NCBI GenBank assembly: GCA_946548085.1 | Contig: CAMNPN010000113.1 | Location: forward strand, 1-33,084 | DNA length: 33,084 nt | Reading direction: 5' to 3' | Source: an uncultured Prevotella sp. | Lineage (GTDB): Bacteria; Bacteroidota; Bacteroidia; Bacteroidales; Bacteroidaceae | Shown here: positions 10,229 to 18,387 of the stretch, piece by piece | How positions within the stretch are numbered: position 1 is the first letter of the stretch | Layout: each line of letters opens with the position of its first letter | Position numbers and translations under genes: made by a program | Notes under the pieces: model-generated | The model's input: only the letters and a program-made list of their open reading frames with translations | Told to the model about the DNA's origin: nothing | The model's database searches: none

Positions 10229-12547
10229 TTACTTATACTTCTTGACGCGGGCATCGTCGATGACCCCGCTCCAGTTGAGGCCGAAGGCGAAGTCGTAGCT
10301 GTGGCCGTCGGCATCCTGGTAGCAGCGCATGTCGCGGGGCACGTCCTCGAGCTGCTGCTCGACGGTGGCCATGTCGGCAGGCATCTGCATGGGTAGCAGG
10401 GCAGAGGGTTCGGCCTTGCCGCTGATGATGTCGAGCAAGGCCTGGTGCTGCACGCTGAACGACAGCAGGATGGCGTCGGCATGCGGCTCGATCTCGGCGA
10501 GGACGACGGGGCGTCCCGTCTCGACGATGACGACGACAGGCTTCTGCCCCATCGCCTGCTTCGTGGCGGCCACGAGCAGCATGTCGTCGCGATTGTAGGC
10601 CTTGACGGTCTTGCCCCGGAAGCTGCGGTTCACGGTCTTCTCCATGGGATCGCCGCCGGCGACGCTCACGGCGCGGGCCTCACGGGCGGTATAGTCGTCG
10701 TACTGCAGGCTGAAGGGCAGATAGCCGTTGCCGCCGCGCTTCACATCGTCGTAGCTGAAGCCGAAGCCCGTGCTGGGCTCCTCGATGAGGCAGAGGGCGA
10801 AGTCGGCCTGCTCGGGACTGTCGACGACGTCGAAGTATTTCCTGACGAGGTCGAGGCTGACGGGCTCGACGGTCTTCTCCTCAGAGATGCCGCCCCAGGC
10901 ACCCGGGATGGCGGGGAAGTGGCGCTTGGGCACGTAGACCCGCTTGCGGTCCTTCACGGGCAGCACGCTGTTGTCATGGTTCTTGAGCATGACGACCGAC
11001 TTGAGCTGTGCCTCATAGCCTTCCTTCATGTATTCTGCCTTGCCCACGATGCCGGCGGTCTCGGCAGGGTCGAGGTAGGGGTTCTCGAAGAGTCCCACGC
11101 GGAACACGTTGAGCAGCAGGCGACGCGCCGACTGTTCGAAACGCTGACGAGCACTCTCCTCGCCCTGATCCTTCACCCACATCTGATAGGCCTCGATAAC
11201 GGGACCGATGGCGTTGTTGCCGCCAAACTGGTCGACGCCGGCCTGCAGGATCTTATAGTGGCGCTCGGCTTCGCTGAAGGCCTCCATGCCCCAGGGCTTG
11301 CCGCCACGCGGAGAGTCGAGCACCTTCATGTCCTGGGTGATGCCCCAGTCGGTGCAGACGACACCCTCGAAGCGGGCCTCGTCGCGCAGCTGCTGCTGGA
11401 TGAGCCACTTGCTGTAACTGCCGCCGACATTCTCACCCGAGGGATCCTGATTCCAAAGGATGCTATAGATAGGCATCACGGCAGAGGCCATGCCCGTGCC
11501 GCCCTCAAGGCGGAAGGCGCCCTCTACGAACGACTGCTTGTGCATGGCGAGGTTGTTGCCGGGATAGACGGCGTACTTGCCCGAGGCGTAGTGCGAGTCG
11601 CGGCCACCCTCCTGGGCACCGTAGCCATACCAGTGCTTCACCATCGCGTTGACACTCTTCATACCCCAGCCCTTGGTCTCGGGCGTGGTCTGGAAGGCGT
11701 CGCAGTAGGCACGGGCCATGTCGGTAGCGAGGTCGGGGTCCTCGCCGAAGGTGCCGCTGAAGCGCGACCAGCGGGGGTCGGTGGCGATGTCTACCTGTGG
11801 CGAGAGGGCGGTGGCGATGCCGAGGGCGCGGTACTCTGCCGAGGCAATCTCACCGAAGCGGTAGACGAGCTGCGGGTCGAAGGTGGCGGCGAGTCCGAGG
11901 GACGTGGGCCAGAGGGAGATCTGTCCGCCGGCACCGGCATTGTACTCGGTGGTGGCACGGGCCTCATGACGGGGATCGGAGCTGGTGTTGGCGGGGAGGC
12001 CGTGGTCGAGGCCCTCGACGAAGGCCTGCATGTTGTTGTTCCACTCGGCAGCGACGGCAGGACTCTCCACACGGGTGACGAGGACGGCGCGCAGGTGGTC
12101 GTCGGCAAGGAATTTCTTCTGGTCGTCGCTCAGTGCGGAGGCTTTCGCACCGCTCTCCTCATAGGCCTTGCCGTCGTAGGTGGAGACGCCGAAGCCCATC
12201 GTCGGGATCATCGGCACGGCCTGGTGACTGCTGTAGAGCATCAGACCCGCGATCTCCTCGATGGAGAGCTGTGCGGCGAGGTCGGCGGCGCGCTCCTGAG
12301 GCGACAGTCGCCAGTCTTCGTAGGCATCGAGCGAGTCGTTGCGGTTCAGGTCCTTGAAGGCGAAGCCGTCGACGGTGAGCAGCTTCACGCCCGACAGCGG
12401 GGAGTAGCCCAGCTGTGGGCCGCCGTTCTGGGTGACGAGCATCCAGGAGTCTACTTGCCGCTCTGTCCATTTCTGGTCTGAGCAGCCTGTCAGTGCCAGC
12501 AGGGCGATGCCTGCGGTGAGGACGGGGAGCACGTTGTTGAGTCGCAT
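10229..12547 (-). CDS. GH3 lipoprotein beta-glycosidase
   Basis: A 772-residue GH3 enzyme with a lipoprotein signal (lipobox LTGC, Cys22), so probably membrane-anchored. After the anchor comes an EF-hand-like loop at residues 66-78 (Asp66, Asn68, Asn70, Asp74, Asp78), common in one GH3 subgroup. The barrel shows the family phrase GEDPDLATDMARA (268-280) and the nucleophile motif VVCTDWG (Asp400). A second alpha/beta domain follows; there is no PA14 insertion and no obvious Fn3 tail, unlike the other GH3 here. The substrate could be a beta-glucoside or beta-xyloside. It is the last gene of an operon with 12631 and 14195, separated from the former by a heptanucleotide array. That operon lacks the shared operator. 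Confidence 0.85.
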   Translation of the reverse strand: MRLNNVLPVLTAGIALLALTGCSDQKWTERQVDSWMLVTQNGGPQLGYSPLSGVKLLTVDGFAFKDLNRNDSLDAYEDWRLSPQERAADLAAQLSIEEIAGLMLYSSHQAVPMIPTMGFGVSTYDGKAYEESGAKASALSDDQKKFLADDHLRAVLVTRVESPAVAAEWNNNMQAFVEGLDHGLPANTSSDPRHEARATTEYNAGAGGQISLWPTSLGLAATFDPQLVYRFGEIASAEYRALGIATALSPQVDIATDPRWSRFSGTFGEDPDLATDMARAYCDAFQTTPETKGWGMKSVNAMVKHWYGYGAQEGGRDSHYASGKYAVYPGNNLAMHKQSFVEGAFRLEGGTGMASAVMPIYSILWNQDPSGENVGGSYSKWLIQQQLRDEARFEGVVCTDWGITQDMKVLDSPRGGKPWGMEAFSEAERHYKILQAGVDQFGGNNAIGPVIEAYQMWVKDQGEESARQRFEQSARRLLLNVFRVGLFENPYLDPAETAGIVGKAEYMKEGYEAQLKSVVMLKNHDNSVLPVKDRKRVYVPKRHFPAIPGAWGGISEEKTVEPVSLDLVRKYFDVVDSPEQADFALCLIEEPSTGFGFSYDDVKRGGNGYLPFSLQYDDYTAREARAVSVAGGDPMEKTVNRSFRGKTVKAYNRDDMLLVAATKQAMGQKPVVVIVETGRPVVLAEIEPHADAILLSFSVQHQALLDIISGKAEPSALLPMQMPADMATVEQQLEDVPRDMRCYQDADGHSYDFAFGLNWSGVIDDARVKKYK

Positions 12548-12573
12548 AGGGATGGTTTTTAGGGTTGGTAATA

Positions 12574-12629
12574 ACTATAAACTATAAACTATAAACTGTA
12601 AACTATAAACTGTAAACTATAAACAATAA
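12574..12629. repeat. Heptanucleotide array in operon junction
   Basis: Eight tandem 7-base units of ACTATAA / ACTGTAA / ACAATAA fill the junction. The array stops within two bases of the stop codon of the upstream gene and lies about 25 bases before the next start codon (12547). Confidence 0.9.
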
Positions 12630-12630
12630 A

Positions 12631-14136
12631 CTATTTCCTGAGCTGCTGGACGTAGGTCACGGCCTTACCGTCGCCCTTGAGCACGTCGGCGAAAGCCTGC
12701 GGCGTGATGGTCACGGGTCCGCGCATAAACTCAGGGATATTGTAGCAGCGCATGAACTGACGGTGATGGTCGGGATCGCGCTGCGGCAGTTCGAAGGGTT
12801 TCGTCCACCGTCCCTGGGCATCGACGTGGGCGAAGAAGGGTCGGGTGTAGGTGCCGTCGTAGCGTCGGCTGCTGAACACGAGCCAGCGGCCGCTCGACGA
12901 CCATGTGTGGTAGCTCTCCGTGTCGGGGCTGTTCAGGGCCTTCAGAGGCTGTGCCTCGCCCGTCTGGAGATCCATGGCCCACAGGTCGGCATCGTGGTGC
13001 CAGATGTGGAACACGCCGTACTCGCCCATGGTGAACACGAGCCAGCGGCCGTCGGGCGACACCCTCGGCAGGGTGGCACTCATGCCCAGTGCGGCAGCGT
13101 CGAACACGAGCTGGCGCTCCCCGAAGGTCTTCGTCGCGGGGTCGAAGGCTTTGCGATAGAGGTTGTATTTCACCGCCTTGCGCTTGCGGATGATCTCCTT
13201 GCCGTGGGCGCCGCTCTCATAGTCGAAATGGGCGCTGCAGTAGTAGAGGGCCTTACCGTCGGGAGCCCAGTGGGGAAAGCACTCCAGCTCGGTGGTGTCG
13301 TTCTCGAGGTTCGTGATCTCGTCGCGCTCCGCATCGTAGGCGATGAGGTCGCTCTCGGCGTCGAACACCTCGATCTTGTTCGGGTCGGTGAGCTGGAAGA
13401 TCTGGCCCGTGGTGTTCGTCGAGTAGACGATGAGCTTCAGCCAGGGGTGCCAGGCGGGGTAGACACCGGCGGAGAGGATGGAGTCGTGCTTCATATTCAC
13501 CTTCTTCACCGCGCCGTCGTAGGCGATGACGGTGCCACCCTGGTGCTGACGGGCGTGGAACTGCATGCGGGCGGGGTTGTACTGCTGGTAGTTGTGGCAG
13601 TTGATGCACTGTCCCTTGCCCTGACCCTCCTCGCTGCACAGGATGTTGTCGTAGATGACGCGCTCGTCGTAGTTCTCCAGACAGCGCTGGCTGATGGTGA
13701 GGTCTTCATAGCTCACGTACGAGGGGTAGATGAGGCGGTAGCTGAGCCAGGCGTCGATGCTGTCGGGCGACACGTAGATGCTGAACGGCTTGTACTGCGT
13801 CCACTGACCGTCGTAGCGAGCGTAGACCTCTACGCTGATGGGCTTGCCGGTGGCGCGGGCCACGAGGCGCTGCCAGTCGTCTGCCGACGGCTGGATCTTC
13901 TCGCCCTGGCAGACCAGCTCCTCACCGTCGGCCGTCAGTCGGGCTACCATCTCCTCGGCCTCGCGCTCCATCTCGAACGTCAGCGGGGCCATGTTCACGG
14001 GCACTGTCACGCCCTTGTAGTCGGGGTAGATGTCGGGCTGTGCCGATGAGGCGGTATAGTCGCCGGGCACCTGCGGACTGCAGGCAGCCATCAGTGCCGC
14101 CGATATTATGAATATGAATAGTCTGCTGTATTTCAT
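12631..14136 (-). CDS. PD40/TolB-like beta-propeller lipoprotein with CxxCH motif
   Basis: A 501-residue predicted lipoprotein (signal peptide with MAAC, Cys19). The C-terminal two-thirds contain repeated PD40-type phrases such as HWAPDGK (289-295), RVSPDGRW and WSSSGRW, typical of TolB-like beta-propellers. Unusually, residues 177-181 read CINCH, the c-type haem-binding signature CxxCH. Further His and Met residues that might serve as axial ligands are nearby (His194, His198, Met191). The motif could instead bind metal. The gene lies between a polytopic membrane protein and a GH3 lipoprotein with short spacers, so the three probably form an operon. No function is established that I know of; a periplasmic or surface scaffold or redox-linked role is speculation. 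Confidence 0.75.
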   Translation of the reverse strand: MKYSRLFIFIISAALMAACSPQVPGDYTASSAQPDIYPDYKGVTVPVNMAPLTFEMEREAEEMVARLTADGEELVCQGEKIQPSADDWQRLVARATGKPISVEVYARYDGQWTQYKPFSIYVSPDSIDAWLSYRLIYPSYVSYEDLTISQRCLENYDERVIYDNILCSEEGQGKGQCINCHNYQQYNPARMQFHARQHQGGTVIAYDGAVKKVNMKHDSILSAGVYPAWHPWLKLIVYSTNTTGQIFQLTDPNKIEVFDAESDLIAYDAERDEITNLENDTTELECFPHWAPDGKALYYCSAHFDYESGAHGKEIIRKRKAVKYNLYRKAFDPATKTFGERQLVFDAAALGMSATLPRVSPDGRWLVFTMGEYGVFHIWHHDADLWAMDLQTGEAQPLKALNSPDTESYHTWSSSGRWLVFSSRRYDGTYTRPFFAHVDAQGRWTKPFELPQRDPDHHRQFMRCYNIPEFMRGPVTITPQAFADVLKGDGKAVTYVQQLRK

Positions 14137-14185
14137 CTATAAACTATAAACTCTAAACAATAAACAATAAACAATAAACTATAAA
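14137..14185. repeat. Heptanucleotide array in operon junction
   Basis: Seven 7-base units (CTATAAA, CTCTAAA and CAATAAA variants) begin at the base following the start codon of the downstream gene, as read on the plus strand. The array is therefore the immediate upstream leader of the propeller gene. Confidence 0.88.
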
Positions 14186-14194
14186 CAACAAATC

Positions 14195-16042
14195 CTAAAG
14201 GTACGCGATATCCTCCGTCAGGTAGAACTCGAAGAAATACGTGTCGCCATACACGGGATAGAGGGCCTCGCGCACCTCCTCAATGTCCATGCCGTCGAAG
14301 CGGGGCAGCACGCCCGTGAAGGCCTTGTAGCGCTGCTTCACCATCTCGTCGACAGGCACCTCGAACGGGGCGTTGTTCTCCGTCGAGGCGAAGAGCCAGG
14401 CGGCCTCCTGGTAGTAGCGGGGGATGGGCTGGCCGGGGTGCTGGCGCAGGTAGTTGGCAAAGCGCGGCCAGAACAGGCGGCTGTCTTTGGTCCACAGCGT
14501 CGCCAGCAGGCACTGTTCCTGAAAGTAGGGGTCGTCGCTGTCCATCTTCGCCAGGTGGTTCATGAGATAGCGTTCGGCATAGCCGTGGTCGGCGCCCACG
14601 GCGTCGGGATAGTGCAGCATGTGGGTCACGGGGCCCGTCTCCTTATCCTCCCGACGCTGCTGGGGCTGTTGCTGCAGTGTCTCCATGTGGTCTGCCCACG
14701 CGCCGTGGAACAGGGTGTGCTTCAGCAACCCCGTGTATTTATACAGGGCGTTGGTCTCGCCGCTCATCAGCGTGCAGCGGGCCATGTACTTCAGGTGCTC
14801 CACGCGCCAGCCAAACTCCACACCGCCCTCTATGCACATGTGGTGGCAGTCGTTGAGCATGCCGTAGTGGTAGTAGATAAGGCTGCCGACAATCATCGAC
14901 GAGGGGGGTGCGAACGACACGGCGGGCTTCTTCGAGCCGTTGCGGTAGAGGTACTGCTCCGACCCCTGGCGACCCAGTCGCGACAGGGCGAGGTTGCGCA
15001 GCATCACGATCGAGCGGGTGGGCACGTCCTGCTGCTTGGCGGCCTCGGCGAGCACCTCCTCCCAGCGCGCCTGGTCGGCATAGTATTGCATGGCTGACTC
15101 GCGGTGGAAGTTCTCGTCTTTCATCCACCCTTTCCAGACGCCTGCTGCCGTGGCTGCGAGCACGATTACGACGACGGCCAGCTGCACGCGGTGCTTCGAC
15201 TTGCTGATGCTCGTCGCGGCCTGATCCCAGCGGCACAGGGTGAGCAGCAGCAGACAGACGGCTAAGAGGGCGTAGGGCACGTAATACATCGTGTCTTCCT
15301 CGAGGATCTTGAAGGTGGGCAGGGCCATCCACCACAGGTTCACGATGTTGGTCTGGTAATACACGTAGTGGTAGCACAACAGGGGGATGGCGGCCACGGT
15401 GATGAGGGCCAGCACACCGTCTGTCGCGGCCTGCCACCGCTGACTGTCGAGCCGCCAGCACCACAGGGCCATCAGCACCGTCGCGGCCAGGGCGTAGGTG
15501 CCCATCAGGGGATAGCCTGCGACGGTGACTGCCACGAGCAGCAGCCGTCGCCAGAGTCTGGACGGTGAGAGTCTGCGGTAGGCCCACAGCAGGGCGACGA
15601 TGGCCGTCATGCCTAAGGTGGCGACGAAATACCAGCCGCGCAGCTTCACAGGGTATATCCAGTAGCCCATGTCGACGTTGGCCACCAACAGCAGCGCCAC
15701 CGGCACCAACAAGAGCGGTGCCCACGTCTCGCTGACGCGGAACGTGCGCCGCATGAGCCACAGCAGCAGCCACCACAGGGCGCACAGCACTGCGACACCC
15801 AGCACGGGGTAGTAGAGCAACTGGGTCAGGAAACAGCCTGCGTACGACAGCAGACCGCCTGGCTGCACCATCAACTCACGGAAAAACAGGGGGGTGTCGA
15901 GGAACAGGTTCTGCTCCTGGATCTTCCACATCACGAAGCGCTCATAGCCCAACAGCAGGCCGGCGATCAGTGCCAGCGCCGCGATCCATGTTACCGTCGC
16001 GGTGTAGGGCTTGAGTTTGTCAAGGATTGTTTTCAGCGTCAT
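14195..16042 (-). CDS. Polytopic membrane protein, DUF6057-like
   Basis: A 615-residue protein. The first ~310 residues hold about nine to ten hydrophobic helices, starting with one near residues 15-33. The remaining ~300 residues are soluble, helical and TPR-like, rich in aromatic and His residues. The overall layout fits the Bacteroidetes family I remember as DUF6057, often next to a TolB-like protein; this assignment is from memory. It is the first gene of a three-gene operon with its own -7 element 17 bases upstream. No catalytic motif is recognised. Membrane transport, sensing or a polymer-handling role are all possible. Confidence 0.7.
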   Translation of the reverse strand: MTLKTILDKLKPYTATVTWIAALALIAGLLLGYERFVMWKIQEQNLFLDTPLFFRELMVQPGGLLSYAGCFLTQLLYYPVLGVAVLCALWWLLLWLMRRTFRVSETWAPLLLVPVALLLVANVDMGYWIYPVKLRGWYFVATLGMTAIVALLWAYRRLSPSRLWRRLLLVAVTVAGYPLMGTYALAATVLMALWCWRLDSQRWQAATDGVLALITVAAIPLLCYHYVYYQTNIVNLWWMALPTFKILEEDTMYYVPYALLAVCLLLLTLCRWDQAATSISKSKHRVQLAVVVIVLAATAAGVWKGWMKDENFHRESAMQYYADQARWEEVLAEAAKQQDVPTRSIVMLRNLALSRLGRQGSEQYLYRNGSKKPAVSFAPPSSMIVGSLIYYHYGMLNDCHHMCIEGGVEFGWRVEHLKYMARCTLMSGETNALYKYTGLLKHTLFHGAWADHMETLQQQPQQRREDKETGPVTHMLHYPDAVGADHGYAERYLMNHLAKMDSDDPYFQEQCLLATLWTKDSRLFWPRFANYLRQHPGQPIPRYYQEAAWLFASTENNAPFEVPVDEMVKQRYKAFTGVLPRFDGMDIEEVREALYPVYGDTYFFEFYLTEDIAYL

Positions 16043-16058
16043 TGGTCGTATTTTTCTG

Positions 16059-16066
16059 CAAAGGTA
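16059..16066 (-). promoter_or_regulatory. -7 element for DUF6057-propeller-GH3 operon
   Basis: The minus strand reads TACCTTTG, 16 bases before the ATG at 16042. At the position where the shared operator would lie (second half-site near 16103) there is no TGWnAC, so this operon appears to be controlled separately. Confidence 0.65.
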
Positions 16067-16155
16067 ATGAAAATCGCGATAACTACAAACGAAATATCCG
16101 CTTTTTTTTCATCTCCGCCTTTAGGCGGCATTCTTTGGCAGTAGGTAATACGATA

Positions 16156-16186
16156 AGGGGGTGTACCAATCTCTGATACACCCCCT
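16156..16186 (-). terminator. Terminator hairpin at end of the susC operon
   Basis: Ten-base arms AGGGGGTGTA and TACACCCCCT flank an 11-base loop. It lies about 50 bases past the stop codon of the last gene of the large operon. Only a weak T-rich stretch follows. The rest of the 16043-16236 spacer holds a small 5-bp hairpin (16115-16128) and the -7 element at 16059-16066. Confidence 0.65.
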
Positions 16187-16236
16187 CGACTCAATAGAGA
16201 AGTATTAACTTATCTTAGTTTGATCATGTTCGATGC

Positions 16237-18324
16237 TTACTTGGCGATATACTTCTTGCCGTCCTTGATGACAAGGCCCTTGTAGGCGGCGTTGACGCGC
16301 TGGCCGGCGAGGTTGTAGATAGCGCCATTGCCAGCAGCGGCCTTAGCGACGACGCTGTTGATGGCATTAGGATCGGTACCGAACTCATAAGGCGTGGTGC
16401 CTGCACCCTCCTTCACGAAGAAGTTCTTAGTGCCGGTCATGTCGATGAGGGTCTCTGTGCCGTCCTCTGTCTTCCAGATCACATCCTTGATGTAGTAGTC
16501 GCAGGCACCCTTGATCTCAGCCATGTTGAAGGCGATCGACTTCATCTGGTCGGCCTCGGCGGGGATGGTCAGAGTGGTCTCGAAGTCCTGATACTCCTCG
16601 GTGAAGTTGAAGCTACCGATAGCACTCCAGTGCATGTATGCACCCGGATCGCCGTGGAGCTGTGTGCCGCTGGTAGCACCGGCAACAGAAGCCTTGTACT
16701 TGAACGAGATGACGGTAACCTCACCTTTGCTCAGGGCACGGTTGGCTACGATGAAGAACTGGTTGTCCCAAGGCTGGCCTGTGCCACCCTCTTCCTCATT
16801 GATTTTTATAGTGCCATCCTGATTAGTACCGTCTGCCAGGTCGTCACGCTCCAGACCCTTCACGATCACCTCTGTCGGGTTGGCAACGATATCGATCGGA
16901 GCCTTGTTCTCCTCACCTTCAACCTTCACGAACACGATCTGCATGCCCTCCGGGTCGATGTAGATGGTATAGACGCCAGCTGCTGGCAGCTTGATCTTGG
17001 CATTCGAAGCGGCGGTATAGTCGAGCCAGCCATCCTCGGTACCGTCGATAACACCGCTGGGCTTGATGGTAGCACCGAGGAACGATCCTCTGTGACCACG
17101 AACGGTAGAGATCTGAACCTCGTTCACCCAAGTGTTCTCCTTACCTGCTGTACCAATGGTAGCCGTGAGGAGGCCGTCGCCGGCATCGGTGAACTCGATA
17201 GCGTTGTCATAGTCGTAGGCAATGCCCTTGTCGGCGTTAGAAGTGGCCACGAAGAAGCCTTCGTCGAGTTTCATGAGCGACAAAGAGATATCGTCGAAGT
17301 AGAAGTCGACGGCATCCTTGTTCTGCGGGTTCAGGTTGAAGGCGATAGACCATGCCTGTGTAGCGGCATCGGGAACGGTCACCGTGCCCTCGTAGGTCTG
17401 CCACTCTGTGGTGAAGTTGATGTCGCCGATAGCCTGCCAGTGCACGTAGTCAGAGGGGTTCTGATGGTGGAACTGGGTGTTGGTGGTAGCAGCGGCAGAA
17501 GCCTTGTAGCGGAAGCTGAGCTTGAACTGTGAACCGACCTTCAGCTCTCTGGGAGCCTCGATCCAGAACTGGTTGTCCCAGGCAGAGGGATCACCCTCGG
17601 TGTCGGCCACCTGTCCGTGAACGACGAACACGTTGCTGCCGTCAACCTCCTCGATGCGTGCGGGGAACGGGTTCCAGGCACCATTCTCATCCAGGTTCAC
17701 ACCCTTCTCCTTCGTCCAGGCACAGATCTTGTAGTTGTTCTCCTGGTCGTTGTAGGCCGTCTCAGCGAGGTCGCCCCAGGGCTGTTCGGCATCACCGTTG
17801 GTGAGCAGCTCGATCCACTCGACAGGACGTGCGGAGGGAACCTCGTCGTGGGTGATCTTCAGGTAAGCGATATCCCAGTCGCCTACATAGTCACCACACT
17901 GCATGAGGATGTTACCGTCACCACTCGTTGCCTCGTAGTCGACAGTACCTTCCACCCAGTCGGTGGTGATGGCAAATTGGCCATAAGGAGTCTGGCCAAA
18001 GCCGAGCATAGAGACGTTCTGAGCCACCGAACCCTTGATCTTGTAGTGAAGGGTGTAGGTGACACCTACCTCAGCGTTCACACCACCAATGGGGAAGAAC
18101 TGGCAGTCCCAAGAGGGATCAGTAGCTTCCTCGCTGTGGAAGTGGAGACATCCGTCCTGAATGGAGAGACGAGCCATAGCTGACTCGCTGCCTTTCCAGC
18201 TGAAGAAAGAGAACTCAGAGATGTCGTTGAACTTCGAGAAGTCGACTTCTACATCGACCTTCTCTTCAGCCTTTGCACCCATGAAGCATGCCATGAGTGC
18301 AATGAGAGTAAAGATTTTCTTCAT
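16237..18324 (-). CDS. Secreted multi-module carbohydrate-binding protein
   Basis: A 695-residue secreted protein with a signal peptide (residues 1-19) and no recognised catalytic domain. Three beta-sandwich modules of CBM4/9/22-like appearance lie at about 25-165, 190-355 and 480-625. The last two are clear duplicates: each has a DNQF start, a RYKAS/KYKAS strand and an HW-AIG motif. Between them (about 355-470) is a SusE/F-like segment. The last ~40 residues (phrases IYNLAGQRV and GLVIKDGKK) resemble the Prevotella form of a type IX secretion C-terminal tail. It is the last gene of the susC operon. A surface or released xylan-binding role is likely; the ligand is inferred from context. Confidence 0.78.
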   Translation of the reverse strand: MKKIFTLIALMACFMGAKAEEKVDVEVDFSKFNDISEFSFFSWKGSESAMARLSIQDGCLHFHSEEATDPSWDCQFFPIGGVNAEVGVTYTLHYKIKGSVAQNVSMLGFGQTPYGQFAITTDWVEGTVDYEATSGDGNILMQCGDYVGDWDIAYLKITHDEVPSARPVEWIELLTNGDAEQPWGDLAETAYNDQENNYKICAWTKEKGVNLDENGAWNPFPARIEEVDGSNVFVVHGQVADTEGDPSAWDNQFWIEAPRELKVGSQFKLSFRYKASAAATTNTQFHHQNPSDYVHWQAIGDINFTTEWQTYEGTVTVPDAATQAWSIAFNLNPQNKDAVDFYFDDISLSLMKLDEGFFVATSNADKGIAYDYDNAIEFTDAGDGLLTATIGTAGKENTWVNEVQISTVRGHRGSFLGATIKPSGVIDGTEDGWLDYTAASNAKIKLPAAGVYTIYIDPEGMQIVFVKVEGEENKAPIDIVANPTEVIVKGLERDDLADGTNQDGTIKINEEEGGTGQPWDNQFFIVANRALSKGEVTVISFKYKASVAGATSGTQLHGDPGAYMHWSAIGSFNFTEEYQDFETTLTIPAEADQMKSIAFNMAEIKGACDYYIKDVIWKTEDGTETLIDMTGTKNFFVKEGAGTTPYEFGTDPNAINSVVAKAAAGNGAIYNLAGQRVNAAYKGLVIKDGKKYIAK

Positions 18325-18387
18325 AATAGAATAATTTAGTTAATAATAAAAATGAATTAAAAGATGTATAATAAGTTTTGATATTCC

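Noticed and set aside
12574..12629. CRISPR-like regular array
   Set aside because: Units are 7 bases with no spacers and no cas genes nearby; it is a tandem microsatellite-type array.
16115..16128. CCGCC/GGCGG hairpin in the spacer upstream of the DUF6057-like gene
   Set aside because: Only 5 bp, and the T-tract is on the wrong side for a terminator in either direction.
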